Shown: piece after piece, positions 7,880-16,120 of the stretch
Layout of the letters: every line of letters starts with the position of its first letter
How positions within the stretch are numbered: the stretch's first letter is position 1
Assembly: GCA_902791035.1 (NCBI GenBank)
Contig: CADAUA010000008.1
Coordinates: 42,699-106,698, forward strand
DNA: 64,000 nucleotides
Reading direction: 5' to 3'
Source: an uncultured Coriobacteriaceae bacterium
GTDB lineage: Bacteria; Actinomycetota; Coriobacteriia; Coriobacteriales; Atopobiaceae
Notes under the pieces: generated by a model
Database searches by the model: none
What the model was told of the DNA's origin: nothing
Seen by the model: the letters and a program-made list of their open reading frames with translations, nothing else
Position numbers and translations under genes: made by a program

Positions 7880-9580
7880 CTAGGCGCTGGGCTTCTGCGA
7901 CATGTCGATGTCGACCTCGCGGAAGTGGTAGATCAGGCCGCCGATGCGCATGCCCGTGACGTAGGGCTTCTCGGCGAAGTAGCGCTTGGGGTAGTAGAGC
8001 GGCGCGCACACCCAGTCCTCGCGGGAGATCTTGTAGTCGGCCTCCTTGAAGATCTGCGCGGCCTTCTCGGTGTCGGACTCGGTACGGCCCTCCTCGATCA
8101 TGGCGTCGAAGTCGGGGTCGTTGTAGAAGGAGCCCTTGGTCGAGGACGCGCTGGAGTGCCACAGGGTGTACATGGCCAGCCCGGTGTCCGGGAACATGAG
8201 GTTCCAGGAGAAGATCGTGGTGTCCAGCTCGCCCTGGCGCCAGGAGTCGCTCCAGATGCCGGGGTCAAGCTTGTCCACCTCGAGCGTGATGCCAACGGCC
8301 TTGAGGTAGTCCTGCACGGCCACCGCCACGGCCTCCTCGGAGGCGCGCACGCCGCAGCCCAGGGTCAGGCCGGACACGCCGGCCTCGGCCAGGAGCGCCT
8401 TGGCCTAGTCGGGGTCGTAGGGGATCACGTCGAGGCTGGTGTCGTGGCCCGGCAGCTTGGGGTTGAGGTACTCGCCCGCGGGCGTCCCGGCGCCGGAGAG
8501 GATGGTGTCCACGATGGTCTGGCGGTCGATGGCCAGGTTGATGGCCTCGCGCACGCGGACGTCCTGCAGGGCGGGCACGTTGAGGTTGAACATCATGAAG
8601 TAGGTGCCGATGGGCTCGTAGGAGTGGAGCTCCTGGCTCACGGTCGCGTCGTTCTGGTACTGCTGGAGCAGCGACGGGTCCACGTCGCAGAGGTCGATGT
8701 CGCCGTTGACGTAGGACAGCATCTTGGTGTTCACATCATCGATGTAGCGGATGTGCAGCTCGTCGATGTTCACGGGGTCGCCGTGGTAGTCCGCGAACTT
8801 CTCGAAGACGATCTCGGTGGAGTCGTCGTTGGACACGACCTTGTATGGGCCGGAACCCACGATGTTGGTGCCCTGGCCCCAGGAGTCGCCCGCCGCCTCG
8901 AAGGCCGACTGCGGGTAGCACACGGTGAAGTTGGACCCCAGGATGCTCATGAAGGTGGGGTACTTGAAGGTGAGCTTGATGGTCAGGTGCGTGTCGTCCT
9001 GCACCTGGATGCCGGAGCAGTCGCGGGTGTTGCCGTCGATCACGTCCTGGGCGCCCTCGATGAAGTTGATCATGTAGAGGCTCACGAAGGCGGTCTCCGG
9101 CCACATCTCGCGCTCCAGCGACCACTTGACGTCCTTGGCCGTGAGGTTGGAGCCGTCGTGGCAGGGGATCTTGTCCTTGAGCTCCAGCGAGTAGGTGAGG
9201 CCGTCCTCGGAGACCTCGGGCATCTTGGTGAGGAAGCAGGGCTTCTCCACCAGGTCCTCGTCGAACATGCAGGGTGCCTCGCCGATCAGGTCGCCGATGG
9301 AGTAGGACAGCTGGTCGTTGACCTTGGCCTCGTCGAAGCCCTTCTTTGCGTTGGTCTGGGCGAAGTTGAGGACCTTCTTTACGTCCGCGGCCTCGCCGGA
9401 GCCGGCGTCGGTGGCGGTGTCGGCGTCGCTCGTCCCGCCGCATGCCGCGAGCGCGAGGGCGCCTGCCGCCGCCGCGCCGCCGGTCACGAACTGCCTGCGG
9501 GTGAGGCCCGTCGCGCCAAAGAACAGGTTTCCGGCGAGCTCGGCCTGGATGGCCTTCTCGTCCCTAGCTGCGTTTCTCAT
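7880..9580 (-). pseudogene. Oligopeptide ABC transporter substrate-binding lipoprotein with in-frame amber stop
   Basis: SBP_bac_5-family protein. A Tat-like/lipoprotein signal (TRRQFVTGG...LAACGG) is followed by the whole DppA/OppA-type fold, for example SYSIGDLIGEAPC and LELKDKIPCHDGSNLTAKDV. At 8405-8407 a TAG stop interrupts the frame exactly inside the usual YDP-x-AKALLAEAG motif; the same frame resumes at once and continues 175 codons to a normal stop at 7880. A single substitution from CAG, AAG or GAG would explain it. Other genes here end in TAG, so recoding is unlikely. No permease or ATPase genes adjoin it. Start ATG 9580 has GGAAGGAG upstream. Recent inactivation or a sequence error are the alternatives. 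Confidence 0.88.
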
Positions 9581-9814
9581 GTGCTGAGCTCCTTCCCTGA
9601 GCGACGGCGACCCGGACACGTGGGCCGCCGTGTGTGGCCGCATTGTAGGAGCGCACGGGCAAGAAGGTCGGCAAATGGCTGCTTTTGTCCGCATTTGTAA
9701 ACGAGCCAAAACATCCTGTAACACGAGCGAAAAGAGCGCGTCCTAGTGTGGCGTCGCACAAACGACAAGAGCCCGACGGGCCGCGGGACCGCGCCGGGCG
9801 GAGGGAGCCGCCCT

Positions 9815-11062
9815 ATGATGAGCGTCGCGGACAGGTTCATCGAGTACGTGAAGATCGAGTCGCCGTCGGACCAGGACAACCTGGCCAACACCCCGTCCAC
9901 CCAATGCCAGTTCGATATGTCCAACCAGGTGGCGGCGGAGCTGCGCGAGATGGGCTGCCTGGACGTGGAGGTGGACGAGCACGCCTACGTGACGGCCACC
10001 GTGCCGGCGTCGGCGGGCGCCGAGGACCTGCCCGCGCTCGTGCTCTGCGCGCACGTGGACGCCACGCCCGACGTGAGCGACCACGACGTGAAGCCCCACA
10101 TCGTGCACTACGAGGGCGGCACGCTCCACATCGGCACCGACGTGTGGGGCAACTCGGTGGACACCGACCCCGTGGAGACCCCGGGCCTTGCGGAGTACGT
10201 GGGCCAGGACGTGATCTGCTCCGACGGCACGACCCTCCTCGCCGCGGACGACAAGGGCGCCGTGGCCGAGATCGTGCAGCTGGCGGCCATCCTCATGGAC
10301 GACCCCACGCTCCCGCACCCCACGCTCAAGCTTGCCCTGGTGCCCGACGAGGAGATCGGCCACGGCGCGCGCCTGCTTGACCTGGAGAAGATGGGCACCA
10401 AGTGGGGCTACACCGTGGACGGCGAGCGCGTGGGGCACTTCAACTACGAGTGCTTCAACGCCTCCATGTGGGACGTGCACGCCCACGGCATGAACGTCCA
10501 CCCCGGCGTGTCCAAGAACGTCATGCGCAACGCCGTGCGCTACCTGGAGGAGTTCGACATGCTCCTGCCGGCCCAGGAGCGCCCGCAGTTCACCTGTGGC
10601 TACGAGGGCTTCTACCACCAGATGTGGTTCAAGGGCGACGTGAACGAGGCCACGGCGCGCTACATCGTGCGCGACCACGACGCCGAGAAGTTCGCGCGGC
10701 GCGAGGAGGTCATGCGCCGCACGGCGGACTACCTCAACGACCGCTACGGCGAGGGCACCATCACGCTGGAGTGCAACGAGCAGTACCGCAACATGGCCGA
10801 GCTCATCCGCGAGGGCGGCCAGTGCCTGGTGGACAACGCGCTGGCTGCCATCCGCGAGGCGGGCTTCGAGCCCAAGGTGGACCCCATCCGCGGTGGCACC
10901 GACGGCTCGCAGCTGACCTTCCGCGGGCTGCTCTGCCCCAACCTGACCAACGGCTCGCTCAACAACCACTCCATCAAGGAGCTGCAGAGCGTGCAGTCGC
11001 TCGAGGCCATGGTGGACATCCTGCTCAAGCTGGTGGCCAAGTTCGCCGTGCCGCAGGAGTAG
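9815..11062 (+). CDS. pepT: Peptidase T
   Basis: 415 aa, M20B family tripeptidase. VLCAHVDATPDVSDHDVKP carries the first metal His/Asp, TTLLAADDKGAVAEIV the bridging Asp, VPDEEIGHGA the catalytic Glu pair, and HNFNYECFNAS-like and PIRGGTDGSQLTF segments complete the family. It cleaves N-terminal residues from tripeptides in the cytosol. ATG 9815 follows GGAGGGAG by 8 bp; a second ATG at 9818 is equally possible. It is divergent from the peptide-binding gene. Confidence 0.95.
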   Translation: MMSVADRFIEYVKIESPSDQDNLANTPSTQCQFDMSNQVAAELREMGCLDVEVDEHAYVTATVPASAGAEDLPALVLCAHVDATPDVSDHDVKPHIVHYEGGTLHIGTDVWGNSVDTDPVETPGLAEYVGQDVICSDGTTLLAADDKGAVAEIVQLAAILMDDPTLPHPTLKLALVPDEEIGHGARLLDLEKMGTKWGYTVDGERVGHFNYECFNASMWDVHAHGMNVHPGVSKNVMRNAVRYLEEFDMLLPAQERPQFTCGYEGFYHQMWFKGDVNEATARYIVRDHDAEKFARREEVMRRTADYLNDRYGEGTITLECNEQYRNMAELIREGGQCLVDNALAAIREAGFEPKVDPIRGGTDGSQLTFRGLLCPNLTNGSLNNHSIKELQSVQSLEAMVDILLKLVAKFAVPQE

Positions 11063-11072
11063 CCGCGCGGGC

Positions 11073-11208
11073 GTGACGGTGGGGTCCGTGACGCGGGGTC
11101 GGGTCCCGTGTCACGCGGGGTCGGGTCCCGTGTCACGCGGGGTCGGGTCCCGTGTCACGCTGGGTCGGGTCCCGTGTCACGCGGGGTCGGGTCCCGTGTC
11201 ACGCGGTT
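11073..11208. repeat. Family A repeat cluster, five tandem units
   Basis: Five head-to-tail copies of about 24 bp, GCGGGGTCGGGTCCCGTGTC followed by ACGC, with one copy reading GCTGGGTC. They lie immediately downstream of pepT. The internal GGGTC/GACCC arms make each copy a partial hairpin. Confidence 0.75.
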
Positions 11209-11219
11209 GGCTGGCGCGG

Positions 11220-11294
11220 CTAGCATACACTCTGCAGCGATAGGAGCACAAAAGCCCTGTTGAGGGATGATAAGCCGCGCAGAGTGTATGCTAG
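11220..11294. repeat. Element E, copy 2
   Basis: CTAGCATACACTCTGC at 11220-11235 and GCAGAGTGTATGCTAG at 11279-11294 form perfect 16 bp termini. Internal CAAAAGCCCTGTTG is the reverse complement of the copy 1 core, so the two copies are inverted relative to each other. Both sit in convergent gene junctions. Confidence 0.8.
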
Positions 11295-11309
11295 TGCGAT
11301 GACAAGGGA

Positions 11310-11801
11310 TCAGACCCCGTGGTAGAAGAGGATGATGTCCTCGTAGGTGCCGCTGGGCAGGCGGAAGCCGCCGGGGACGACCCCCAGCCGCGTGAAGCCG
11401 AGCCGCTCGTAGAGGTGGATTGCGTGCACGTTTGATGCCACGACAGCGTTGAACTGCAGGATGCGGAAGCCGTACGCGGGTGCCTGTGCCAGGCAGTCGA
11501 GCACGAGCTTCTCGCCGATGTGGAGGCCGCGAGCGCTGGCGTCCACGGCGTAGCTGGCGTTCGCTATGTGGCCGCAGCGACCCACGTTGTTTGGGTGGAG
11601 GATGTACAGACCGAGGATGCGGCCGGTCTCATCGTCCACGGCCACGCCGGTGTGGGTCTGGGCCGAGAAGAACGCGTCGGCCTCTGCGGGCGCGAGGCCC
11701 TCCTCCTGCGGGAAGGCGACGCCGTCCTCCACCACGCGGTTCCAGATGAGCCTGCAGGCCTCGGCGTCCGCGGGCGTGTAGGTACGGATGGTCACGTTCA
11801 T
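11310..11801 (-). CDS. GNAT-family N-acetyltransferase
   Basis: 163 aa. The N-terminus IRTYTPADAEACRLIWNRVV is typical; the acetyl-CoA loop is YAVDASARGLHIGEKLVLD (R/Q-x-x-G-x-G/A type), and NVHAIHLYERLGFTRLG is the C-terminal motif. The acceptor is unknown; overall it resembles phosphinothricin/MDD acetyltransferases. ATG 11801 follows GGAGCAGCC. Confidence 0.87.
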   Translation of the reverse strand: MNVTIRTYTPADAEACRLIWNRVVEDGVAFPQEEGLAPAEADAFFSAQTHTGVAVDDETGRILGLYILHPNNVGRCGHIANASYAVDASARGLHIGEKLVLDCLAQAPAYGFRILQFNAVVASNVHAIHLYERLGFTRLGVVPGGFRLPSGTYEDIILFYHGV

Positions 11802-11898
11802 GGCTGCTCCAGTGCTTGTTCTGCGTGCAGGGCGAGTTTACACCGCCAAACGATCCGGAAGTTACGGCGAGGGTGGTGCGTGGGGCGTGGTGCGCAGA

Positions 11899-11989
11899 AG
11901 AATAACGGACAGAAGTTGGGCGTCGCGTCGATTGGGCCAGGATTTTCCTGCGGTTATATGAAATTGAACCAACATCTGTCCGTTATTCT
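11899..11989. repeat. Element D, copy 1: 91-bp element with 21-bp terminal inverted repeats
   Basis: AGAATAACGGACAGAAGTTGG at 11899-11919 (21 nt, one mismatch) mirrors the right end at 11969-11989. The interior carries TTTTCCTGCGGTTATATGA. Copies 2 and 3 lie at 20144-20227 and 63857-63940. The right half is better conserved between copies than the left. No ORF. It lies upstream of the GNAT gene. Confidence 0.8.
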
Positions 11990-12110
11990 GGCCTGTGATG
12001 TGCCGGTGGGCTCCGCGGAGCGCGCCAGCCGCCCTAAGAGTCGACCGAGTTCGCAGGCGGCGCAGGTTTGCCCGAGGTCAGGGGCGATGCGGGTGATGAT
12101 GGTTGCCCGT

Positions 12111-12222
12111 TGGTGACAAAAGGTCAGGCCCCGGTGACAGCGGGGCCAGACGTTGGTAACAAAAGGTCAGGCCCCGGTGACAGCGGGGCCAGACGTTGGT
12201 GATAAAAGGTCAGACCCCGTGG
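12111..12222. repeat. Family A variant with 48-bp direct duplication
   Basis: A segment starting GGTGACAAAAGGTCAGGCCC and ending GCGGGGCCAGACGTT is duplicated head to tail, then a third partial copy ends AGACCCCGTGGC. Each contains GGTC...GGCCCC/GGGGCC pairing. Between the GNAT start (11801) and azlD the 438 bp gap otherwise holds only element D. Confidence 0.7.
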
Positions 12223-12239
12223 CATGGCAAGCCCGGTGG

Positions 12240-12569
12240 CTAGAGCAGGCGGATCAGCAGCATGTAGACCGCCGTGCCGCCCACCATGGGGACGAGCATG
12301 TCGCGCCGCCAGGCGTAGAGGGCCGCCACAACTGCGAGCGAGACGACCTCGGGGATGCCGAAGGGCCAAGCCGCGAGGCTCACGTTGCGCAGGCAGTAGA
12401 CCACGAGCAGGCCAAAGACCGCGGGCGGCAGCACGTGGCCCAGGTAGCGGATCGTCTCCGGCACGGGCCGTCCCTCCGAGAAGAGCAGGTAGGGCAGGAA
12501 GCGCGTGGCCACGGTGCCTGCGACGGCGAGGGCCACGGTCACGACCATCTGGGTGCTAGTCATCTCCAC
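12240..12569 (-). CDS. azlD: AzlD family branched-chain amino acid export component
   Basis: 109 aa, mostly hydrophobic with three to four membrane segments. It starts MEMTSTQMVVTVALAVAGTV and contains TRFLPYLLF and RYLGHVLPPAVFGLLVVYCL, typical of AzlD (small subunit). Its ATG lies inside the end of azlC (14 bp overlap), so the two are translationally coupled. Together they would export branched-chain amino acids or analogues. Confidence 0.88.
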   Translation of the reverse strand: MEMTSTQMVVTVALAVAGTVATRFLPYLLFSEGRPVPETIRYLGHVLPPAVFGLLVVYCLRNVSLAAWPFGIPEVVSLAVVAALYAWRRDMLVPMVGGTAVYMLLIRLL

Positions 12570-13572
12570 GCTCGCTGACCTTCTCCCCGTTTGCTCTTTG
12601 TGCGGTGACGGCGGACCGGCCGGCTTCCGTCGCGCCGGCCTTCACCCGCGCCTCGCCTGGTGCCTCGCCTCGCGCTGCGTCGCGCGCCGCGTCCCGCGCT
12701 GCTTCGCGTGCCGCGTCCCGCGCCGCCAGCCGCTGCATCTGCGGGGTCTTCCGCGCAGCCAAGAGGACCGCCAGGATCACCACCATGGACGGGACGATGA
12801 AGTCGTTGGGCCCAAAGACGGCGAGGCAGGCGGCCGACCCCGCCAGACCCACGAGCTCGCTTATATGGTCGGCCACCAGGCCGCGCACCGCCGTCCCGTC
12901 GGCGAACCACTGCTGCAGGAAGATCGCGGCGAACATCGTGGTCATCACGAAGTCCAGGCCCGTGAGGTCAAGGGTGATCAGGCTGCCAAAGCCCGCGCCG
13001 ATGCCCGAGCCGGCCACCCAGTAGAGCTGGTCGAGGAGCGACACCCAGAAGTAGAACCAGCCGCGGTCGATCCCGGCGGGGACCTGGGCGGCATAGTTTA
13101 CGGAGAAGGTCTCGTCGCTGGTGGTGTAGATGAGGTAGGGCTTCTTTGCGCCCATGTCGCGGTACTTGCCCAGCATGGAGATGCCGTAGAAGAGGTGGCG
13201 CGCACCCACCATGAGGGCCGTGACCAGGGTGGACACGGGGTTGAAGGGCGAGGCCAGGATCTGGACCAGCAGGAACTCGAGCGAGCCCGTGTACACGACG
13301 AGCGCCGTGACCACAGGCAGCCAGACCGGGAAGCCGGCCGTCGTCATGAGCATGCCGTAGGTGATGCCCAGGAAGAGGTAGCCCGCCAGCACGGGAATGG
13401 TCTGCGGGAAGGCCGCGCGCAGGGCCGCCAGGCGGTCGGGCCACGGGATGTGCCGGCCACCGCGAGCCGCACCGCTCCCGGCGTCACGCTGGGCGACCGG
13501 GCGGCCGGGCCGCGCCTGTGGCCGGCCACCGTCCCGTGCCTGTGGTGTTTGCTGTCTTTCTTCCCTGCCCAT
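12556..13572 (-). CDS. azlC: AzlC family branched-chain amino acid exporter, with Ala/Arg-rich tail
   Basis: 338 aa. The membrane core begins at about residue 40 (AALRAAFPQTIPVLAGYLFL, then GITYGMLM) and has the AzlC motif SLEFLLVQILASPFNP followed by ALMVGARHLFYGISML and a TTSDETFSV segment. The C-terminal 60 residues after ARKTPQMQRL are a soluble tail of AARDAARE-type repeats (12 bp periodicity in the DNA), absent from typical AzlC proteins. The 35-residue N-terminal leader is also atypical. ATG 13572 follows AAGGAGATGC. Confidence 0.88.
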   Translation of the reverse strand: MGREERQQTPQARDGGRPQARPGRPVAQRDAGSGAARGGRHIPWPDRLAALRAAFPQTIPVLAGYLFLGITYGMLMTTAGFPVWLPVVTALVVYTGSLEFLLVQILASPFNPVSTLVTALMVGARHLFYGISMLGKYRDMGAKKPYLIYTTSDETFSVNYAAQVPAGIDRGWFYFWVSLLDQLYWVAGSGIGAGFGSLITLDLTGLDFVMTTMFAAIFLQQWFADGTAVRGLVADHISELVGLAGSAACLAVFGPNDFIVPSMVVILAVLLAARKTPQMQRLAARDAAREAARDAARDAARGEAPGEARVKAGATEAGRSAVTAQRANGEKVSERGDD

Positions 13573-13663
13573 GCATCTCCTTGCGGAAGGCGAGAGACTA
13601 GGATAGCTCAGGGAGGCCCGCGCGGGAACGCAAGGGCTTATCGTTAGTTTCGATGAGAGGCAC

Positions 13664-14266
13664 GTGACGAGAGTGATGACGTACCAGACCTTTGACGAGG
13701 TGTTCCAGGCGATAAAGGCGGACCCGCAGAACGCCGAGTACACGACGGCGGGGATCGACCCGCTCTACTCCGTGGCGGCCGACGCGCACGTGATGGTGAT
13801 CGGCCAGGCGCCGGGCCGTATCGCGCAGGACACGCGCATCCCCTGGAACGACAAGTCCGGCGACCGCCTGCGCGAGTGGATGGGCGTGGACCGCGAGACC
13901 TTCTACGACCCGCACCAGGTGGCCATCGTCCCCATGGACTTCTACTTTCCGGGCAAGGGCAAGTCGGGCGACCTGCCGCCGCGCAAGGGCTTTGCCGAGA
14001 AGTGGCACCCGGTCCTGCTGGGCATGATGCCGCAGATCCGCCTGACGGTGCTGGTGGGGACCTACGCCACCCACCGCTACCTGGGCCTCAAGGCGTCCGA
14101 GCCCATCACCGGCGTGGTGCGCGACTGGCAGCGCTGGCAGCCGCGCTACTTCCCGCTGGTGCATCCCTCGCCGCGCAACCAGATTTGGATGAAGAAGAAC
14201 CCCTGGTTCGAGGCCGAGACCCTGCCGGCGCTGCGGGAGGCGGTCGCCGCGGCCCTCGCGGGATGA
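13664..14266 (+). CDS. Uracil-DNA glycosylase superfamily protein
   Basis: 200 aa. HVMVIGQAPGRIAQDTRIPWND carries the GxxPG loop, PMDFYFPGKGKSGDLPPRK is an internal family motif, and LVHPSPRNQIWMKKNPWF carries the HPSPRN loop. This is the UDG-fold family often called YqfB/'uracil-DNA glycosylase family'. Members of this branch may be thioesterase-like or mono-functional glycosylases, so activity is uncertain. GTG 13664, GTG 13673 and ATG 13676 are all possible starts; GAGAGG at 13654-13660 favours the first. Confidence 0.8.
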   Translation: MTRVMTYQTFDEVFQAIKADPQNAEYTTAGIDPLYSVAADAHVMVIGQAPGRIAQDTRIPWNDKSGDRLREWMGVDRETFYDPHQVAIVPMDFYFPGKGKSGDLPPRKGFAEKWHPVLLGMMPQIRLTVLVGTYATHRYLGLKASEPITGVVRDWQRWQPRYFPLVHPSPRNQIWMKKNPWFEAETLPALREAVAAALAG

Positions 14267-14388
14267 GGACGCCCGGTGGTGGGCGCGCGACGGGGGCCCG
14301 GCAGCCCCGGTGCAGCCAGCGCGGAATCCCGGCGGCTCTTGTCGCACACCTTACACACCAGGGCAACACGCGGAAACGAAGTCTCGCA

Positions 14389-14394
14389 TATAAT
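14389..14394 (+). promoter_or_regulatory. -10 box upstream of siroheme reductase gene
   Basis: A perfect TATAAT at 14389-14394, 36 bp before the ATG at 14431. No good -35 hexamer is seen at the right distance, so the promoter may need an activator. Confidence 0.4.
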
Positions 14395-14430
14395 GGACGG
14401 GATGGCATGTGACCCGGGGGAGGAGCCCGC

Positions 14431-16008
14431 ATGACCGAACAGGACGACCGCTTTCGCGAGGACTTCTCGCAGCTTGACGACGTGTCGCACCGCTTTGAGG
14501 CGGGCGAGATAAGCCCCGGCGAGTTCAAGGCCGTGTCCACGAGCTTTGGCGGCTACCTGCAGCGCGACGACCTGCAGATGCTGCGCATCCGCGTGCCGGG
14601 CGGCCGGCTGAGCCTCGCCAAGGCCCGCGCCATCGTGGAGGCCTGCGAGTACTACGGGCTCAACCGCCTCAAGATAACCACGGGCGAGGCCCTGCAGGTC
14701 CACGACCTGGAGCCGCACGCCGCGCGCCGGCTGGTGCTGCGCCTGCTGGACGCCGGGATTGTGACCTTCGGCGCCGGTGGCGACAACCCAAACAACGTCT
14801 CCGCCCCGCCCCTCACGGGCCTGGCGTCCGAGTCGCGCCTTGACGTGCTGCCCTACGCCGAGGCGGTGGAGCAGTGCTTCCTGCGCTATGTGGGCGTGTC
14901 GCCCCTGCCGCGCAAGTTCAAGGTGGGCTTTGCGGACTCCACGGTCGACGAGACCCACGTGACCCTCAAGGACCTGGGCTTCATGGCCAACGACGACGGC
15001 ACCTTCCAGGTGTGGATCGCGGGCGGTATGGGCATCAAGCCCCGCATGGGCGTGCTGGCGGCCGACCACGTGGCGCCTACGCAGGTGGTCTACCACGCCC
15101 GCGCCATGCTGGAGCTCTTCAACGAGCACGGCGACCGCGAGAAACGCGCCCGCAGCCGCAGCCGCTTCCTGCAGGAGACCATGGGGGTGGACGCGCTTCT
15201 TGCCGAGTACCACGAGCGGCTGGCCGAGCTCGAGGGCGAGGGCGGATTGGACGTGCCGCTGGCGCCGGCCTTCCCGGCCATCAAGAAGGTCGGCGACGGC
15301 AGTCCGGCTCCCGACGACTGGCGCGTGGTGGCACAGCGGCAGGCCGGGCTCTTCTCGGCCCTGTACCACCCCGCGGGCGGCTACATCACGGTGGCGCGCC
15401 TGCGCGAGCTGGTGGACCTGGCCGAGGGCTGGGCGGCCGCAGAGCTGCGGCTGACCCCGCACGGCGGGCTCTACGTGGTCAACCTGACGGCGGGCCAGGC
15501 CGCCCAGGTGCTGGCGGCCACGCCCGACGGGGCGCGTTCGCCGCTCGAGGCCTCGCCGACCTGCGTGGGGCACCGGCGCTGCGACATCGGCGTGGCGGAC
15601 TCCCAGGAGCTGCTCCGGCACGTGGTGGAGGCGGTGCGGAAGGCCGGCCTCTCGGCCACGGCCCTGCCCGAGATGGGCATCAGCGGGTGCATGAGCTCCT
15701 GCGGCGACTCGCCCATCCACGCGCTGGGCTGGCGCGGCATGAAGCGCAAGGTGGATGGCGTCATGCAGGACGCCTTCGCGCTGAGCCTCGGCGGTTCGTG
15801 CGCCCAGGGGGAGGAGCGGATCGCGCCCGAGGAGTTCGTGATGCTGGCGGGTGTGATCCCGGGCTTCCTGGTGGAGCTGGGCCAGGCCGTGGACGCGAGC
15901 GGGATGACCTACGACGAGTGGGTGGCCGAGCACGAGGAGGCCCTGCGCGAGATGGCGGCGGGCTATGCCCTGCCGGCGGCGCCGCGCAGGCCGCTGCCCA
16001 GGGCCTAG
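14431..16008 (+). CDS. Siroheme-dependent nitrite/sulfite reductase
   Basis: 525 aa with the duplicated ferredoxin-like and siroheme domains of the NIR/SIR family. The siroheme/[4Fe-4S] ligand set is visible as CVGHRRCDIG and, 47 residues later, GISGCMSSCGDSPIHALGW (C-x5-C-xn-C-x3-C). TSFGGYLQRDDLQMLRIRVP is the first siroheme-contacting region. It reduces sulfite to sulfide or nitrite to ammonia; the electron donor is not encoded beside it. Adjacent cbiK, which could make or metallate sirohydrochlorin, supports siroheme chemistry. A second unrelated-type sulfite reductase (asrABC) lies 4.5 kb downstream. GGGGGAGGAG precedes ATG 14431. Confidence 0.9.
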   Translation: MTEQDDRFREDFSQLDDVSHRFEAGEISPGEFKAVSTSFGGYLQRDDLQMLRIRVPGGRLSLAKARAIVEACEYYGLNRLKITTGEALQVHDLEPHAARRLVLRLLDAGIVTFGAGGDNPNNVSAPPLTGLASESRLDVLPYAEAVEQCFLRYVGVSPLPRKFKVGFADSTVDETHVTLKDLGFMANDDGTFQVWIAGGMGIKPRMGVLAADHVAPTQVVYHARAMLELFNEHGDREKRARSRSRFLQETMGVDALLAEYHERLAELEGEGGLDVPLAPAFPAIKKVGDGSPAPDDWRVVAQRQAGLFSALYHPAGGYITVARLRELVDLAEGWAAAELRLTPHGGLYVVNLTAGQAAQVLAATPDGARSPLEASPTCVGHRRCDIGVADSQELLRHVVEAVRKAGLSATALPEMGISGCMSSCGDSPIHALGWRGMKRKVDGVMQDAFALSLGGSCAQGEERIAPEEFVMLAGVIPGFLVELGQAVDASGMTYDEWVAEHEEALREMAAGYALPAAPRRPLPRA

Positions 16009-16120
16009 GCGCGTGGCCGGCGACCCCGTGGCGGTGCGTGTGGGTGCATACGGGAACAAGGACGGGCAGACTGGCACGGCTGGCATGGGCGAGGTCGCTG
16101 CGGACGCGGCGCCCACGGGC

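Noticed and set aside
8405..8407. TAG recoded as an amino acid (for example pyrrolysine)
   Set aside because: Many genes in the window end in TAG at family-expected positions, and no pyl genes are seen. A nonsense mutation or sequencing error is simpler.
11899..11989. Element D as a small protein-coding or tRNA-like gene
   Set aside because: No cloverleaf with CCA-type end or T-loop is present and the three copies do not preserve a reading frame.
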